Shown piece after piece: positions 62,301-64,000 of a stretch of DNA of 64,000 bases. How positions within the stretch are numbered: the first letter of the stretch is position 1; each line of letters opens with the position of its first letter. The DNA comes from Astrocystis sublimbata (lineage: Eukaryota > Ascomycota > Sordariomycetes > Xylariales > Xylariaceae): NCBI GenBank assembly GCA_022453515.1, contig JAJNNY010000014.1, positions 310,001-374,000 on the forward strand, in the 5' to 3' direction. Position numbers and translations under genes: made by a program. The notes beneath the pieces were generated by a model. It was given only the letters and a program-made list of their open reading frames with translations. It was not told the DNA's origin and did not search any database.

Positions 62301-64000
62301 TGAAAGCGTATGCTCGGCGCATGTCAGCATGATGCCATGATTCTGTTGGGTTTCGTAGTGCAACTCGGCGTATAATTCCAAGGCTTCCTGATCCGTTGAA
62401 GTTCTCCGAGAGTATGGGACATGAACGACTTCGCGACCAACAAGACCACCTAGCCTGCTTTGCATTGTCTCGGCTGTTTGTCGTATAAGAGCTTTAGGGA
62501 CAATTACTCGTGACAAATTTTGGCCATCTGCCAAAACAGCTTCAACCATAGGGATTATGCATGATGTCTTGCCTGCAGCTTTGTCAGCGACCTATAAATA
62601 AGTAGGGACGAGTCTCAATAACCTACCTTTCCCCATGCTCAATTGAAGAACTTTATTGCCCTGCTCTGGGTCGATTATGGCTTTGGCCACAACCACTTGC
62701 TCTGCCCTAATCAGAATATCGCCATCGATTTCCAACAACAACCAGTCGGGGTACTCAATCGGTTTCCAATTGGTATGGCCAGGATTGCCCATTTCGTCGT
62801 TCACGGTCTGGTCGTTTCTGCGTAGGACAGCACGACGAATCCGCATCAAGCGCTGGACTCTGGATATCGACAGGCCATATGAGACTAGCGCTTGCTTCAT
62901 TCCTAGTCCAAACGAATGATGTGCCGTTGATCTTAAGAGCTTCAGGAACTCAATCACTGTCGAGAGCGGGCTCAAAGCTCCAGCTTCTAGCCAAGTTTTG
63001 CGACTATCATGTAATGCAAACCTTGTACTGATTACATTGTGTGCGTCTTTCACGCAGGCATTGGCGTCTTCAAGCGCGAGGTTAAGCATGTCAATTCGGG
63101 GGAAAGAGGCCATAGTGTGACACTCTGGCTGCTTTGCCATGTTAAGATATGCCTCCAAACTTTGACGTAGATATCGTGCGTATCGCGTGCGAAGCTCATT
63201 ATCAGACTGCTCAAATTTCTGGAGGATATTGTCAAGTTCGGTAACCTCATGTGGTGTACTAAACGGCCGATGTGGATCGTTTGTGTTCTGTATGCGTTCT
63301 CGCAAGGTACTATCAAAATGACTGCTGTGGGAAACTCCTAGAGCCGGTCCAGACTTGGCGATCCAATCTTGGATGATGGAGCGGCATGTGATTGCGTGAT
63401 GTGATGCCCCAAAGCTCGGTTCTACCGCTTTCCAAGGCATGAGTGAAGTGTCGTCTTGTACACTACATGATGCAAGTGAGCGCAGAATCTTGTCAATTCT
63501 CATAACATAGTTGCTTAGTTCTCCATTTGCCAGTCTGCGTTGCCATTCCGGCTTGACCTTGTCCCATGCTGATGTCGCGCTGATCAGTGTCCCGGGGAGA
63601 TCTGAATCAAACACATCGGGCTCCAGTGTCCACAACTTCACTGTAAGGACATCCGCTGGTGTTGGCCAGTAGTCCCGTATCCGTTTAGCAATCTTTAGGC
63701 CCTCTCGCCTGCACAATTCGACATGCTTAATTTCAGCGCGATGGCTCGTGCTTAGTGACTCGACTTCTGATGGCTGGTACTCAGGGTAAATTGGTCGAAT
63801 GAAACCCTCGAGCAACTCAACCGAGGGCGGCTCACGAGACTGGAACTCCGCGAAGTACCGATGTAGGGGAGGGTCCAAATTTTTAACTTCATCAATCAGA
63901 CCAACCGCAGCGAAGAAATGAAGAATGTCCATGTTCGGTTTCTTGTGGAAACCTAAGAGCCCCAGGCGGAATAGTAAGGTGTCTTTACTTGTACTGTGGC
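59320..64000 (-). CDS. Giant fungal DUF3638/DUF3645 protein, 3' part (5' end outside window)
   Basis: Exons on the minus strand: 62627-64000 (open to the window edge), 60737-62572, 59913-60685 and 59320-59856, with introns of 54, 51 and 56 bp and consistent phases; about 1,500 residues are visible. Full-length fungal relatives exceed 3,000. The first intron lies inside the glycine-rich loop LQLSMGKGKTSCIIPMVEA, the P-loop-like opening of DUF3638 (PF12340). ADGQNLSRVIVPKALI and the block from GGLVGREVVHVPYSRR follow. DUF3645 (PF12359) is marked by TTGFSGTNDNRLLLPL. Later come FLDEGHTRGVDLRLP and ALNLTKDNTVQ joined to AAMRLRQL, reminiscent of superfamily-2 helicase-like motifs. The terminal part is acidic. 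Function is not established. The ATG at 63932 is probably internal because the frame stays open to 64000. Confidence 0.9.

Overview
This window looks like nuclear DNA of a filamentous ascomycete (Pezizomycotina, possibly Sordariomycetes). The evidence is short introns of about 50-145 bp with GTAAGT-like donors and CTAAC/CTGAC-like branch sites, plus families largely confined to these fungi: a HET-domain protein, a Clr5/ankyrin protein, a DUF3632 protein, a PF20684-type rhodopsin-domain protein, a ubiquitin-like ULD protein and a DUF3638/DUF3645 giant protein. No function could be confirmed by database search. All assignments come from motifs, exon reconstruction and family knowledge.

Layout. 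1-4.3 kb: the 3' part of an unrecognised gene converging on a large HET-domain gene. 5.6-21.4 kb: a conserved block with UFD1 (ubiquitin/Cdc48 pathway), a LIN1/CD2BP2-like U5 snRNP protein, a charged nuclear-type protein, PTH2 peptidyl-tRNA hydrolase and a 1054-residue coiled-coil protein built from 14-residue (two-heptad) repeats. 21.4-32.3 kb: a gene-poor accessory stretch with a gamma-glutamylcyclotransferase-like gene carrying an 18-bp repeat array, a broken MFS sugar transporter and a damaged or oddly spliced rhodopsin-domain gene. 32.3-35.8 kb: RVB2 and GAPDH, convergent, both intact and highly conserved.

35.8-43.4 kb: a second accessory stretch with a ULD-domain gene, two related terminal-inverted-repeat elements (about 240 and 506 bp), and between them a defective HNH-nuclease-family gene whose catalytic core is missing. 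Fragments of the same HNH 3' end recur at 38.7 kb and next to the second element. 43.4-64 kb: frataxin, a small Ser/Tyr-rich protein, the Clr5/ankyrin gene, a DUF3632 gene, a transcription-factor-like gene without a visible DNA-binding domain, a small conserved-looking protein, a phosphotransferase (APH fold) fused to a CENP-B/Tc5-type helix-turn-helix, and the 3' two thirds or less of a DUF3638/DUF3645 gene running off the right edge.

The housekeeping genes (protein degradation, splicing, ribosome rescue, chromatin remodelling, glycolysis, iron-sulphur assembly) do not form a pathway; they are ordinary interspersed single-copy genes. The accessory intervals carry the unusual material. The most noteworthy item is the HTH-kinase fusion at 57.1-58.2 kb, followed by the HNH/inverted-repeat-element cluster at 38.7-43.1 kb.
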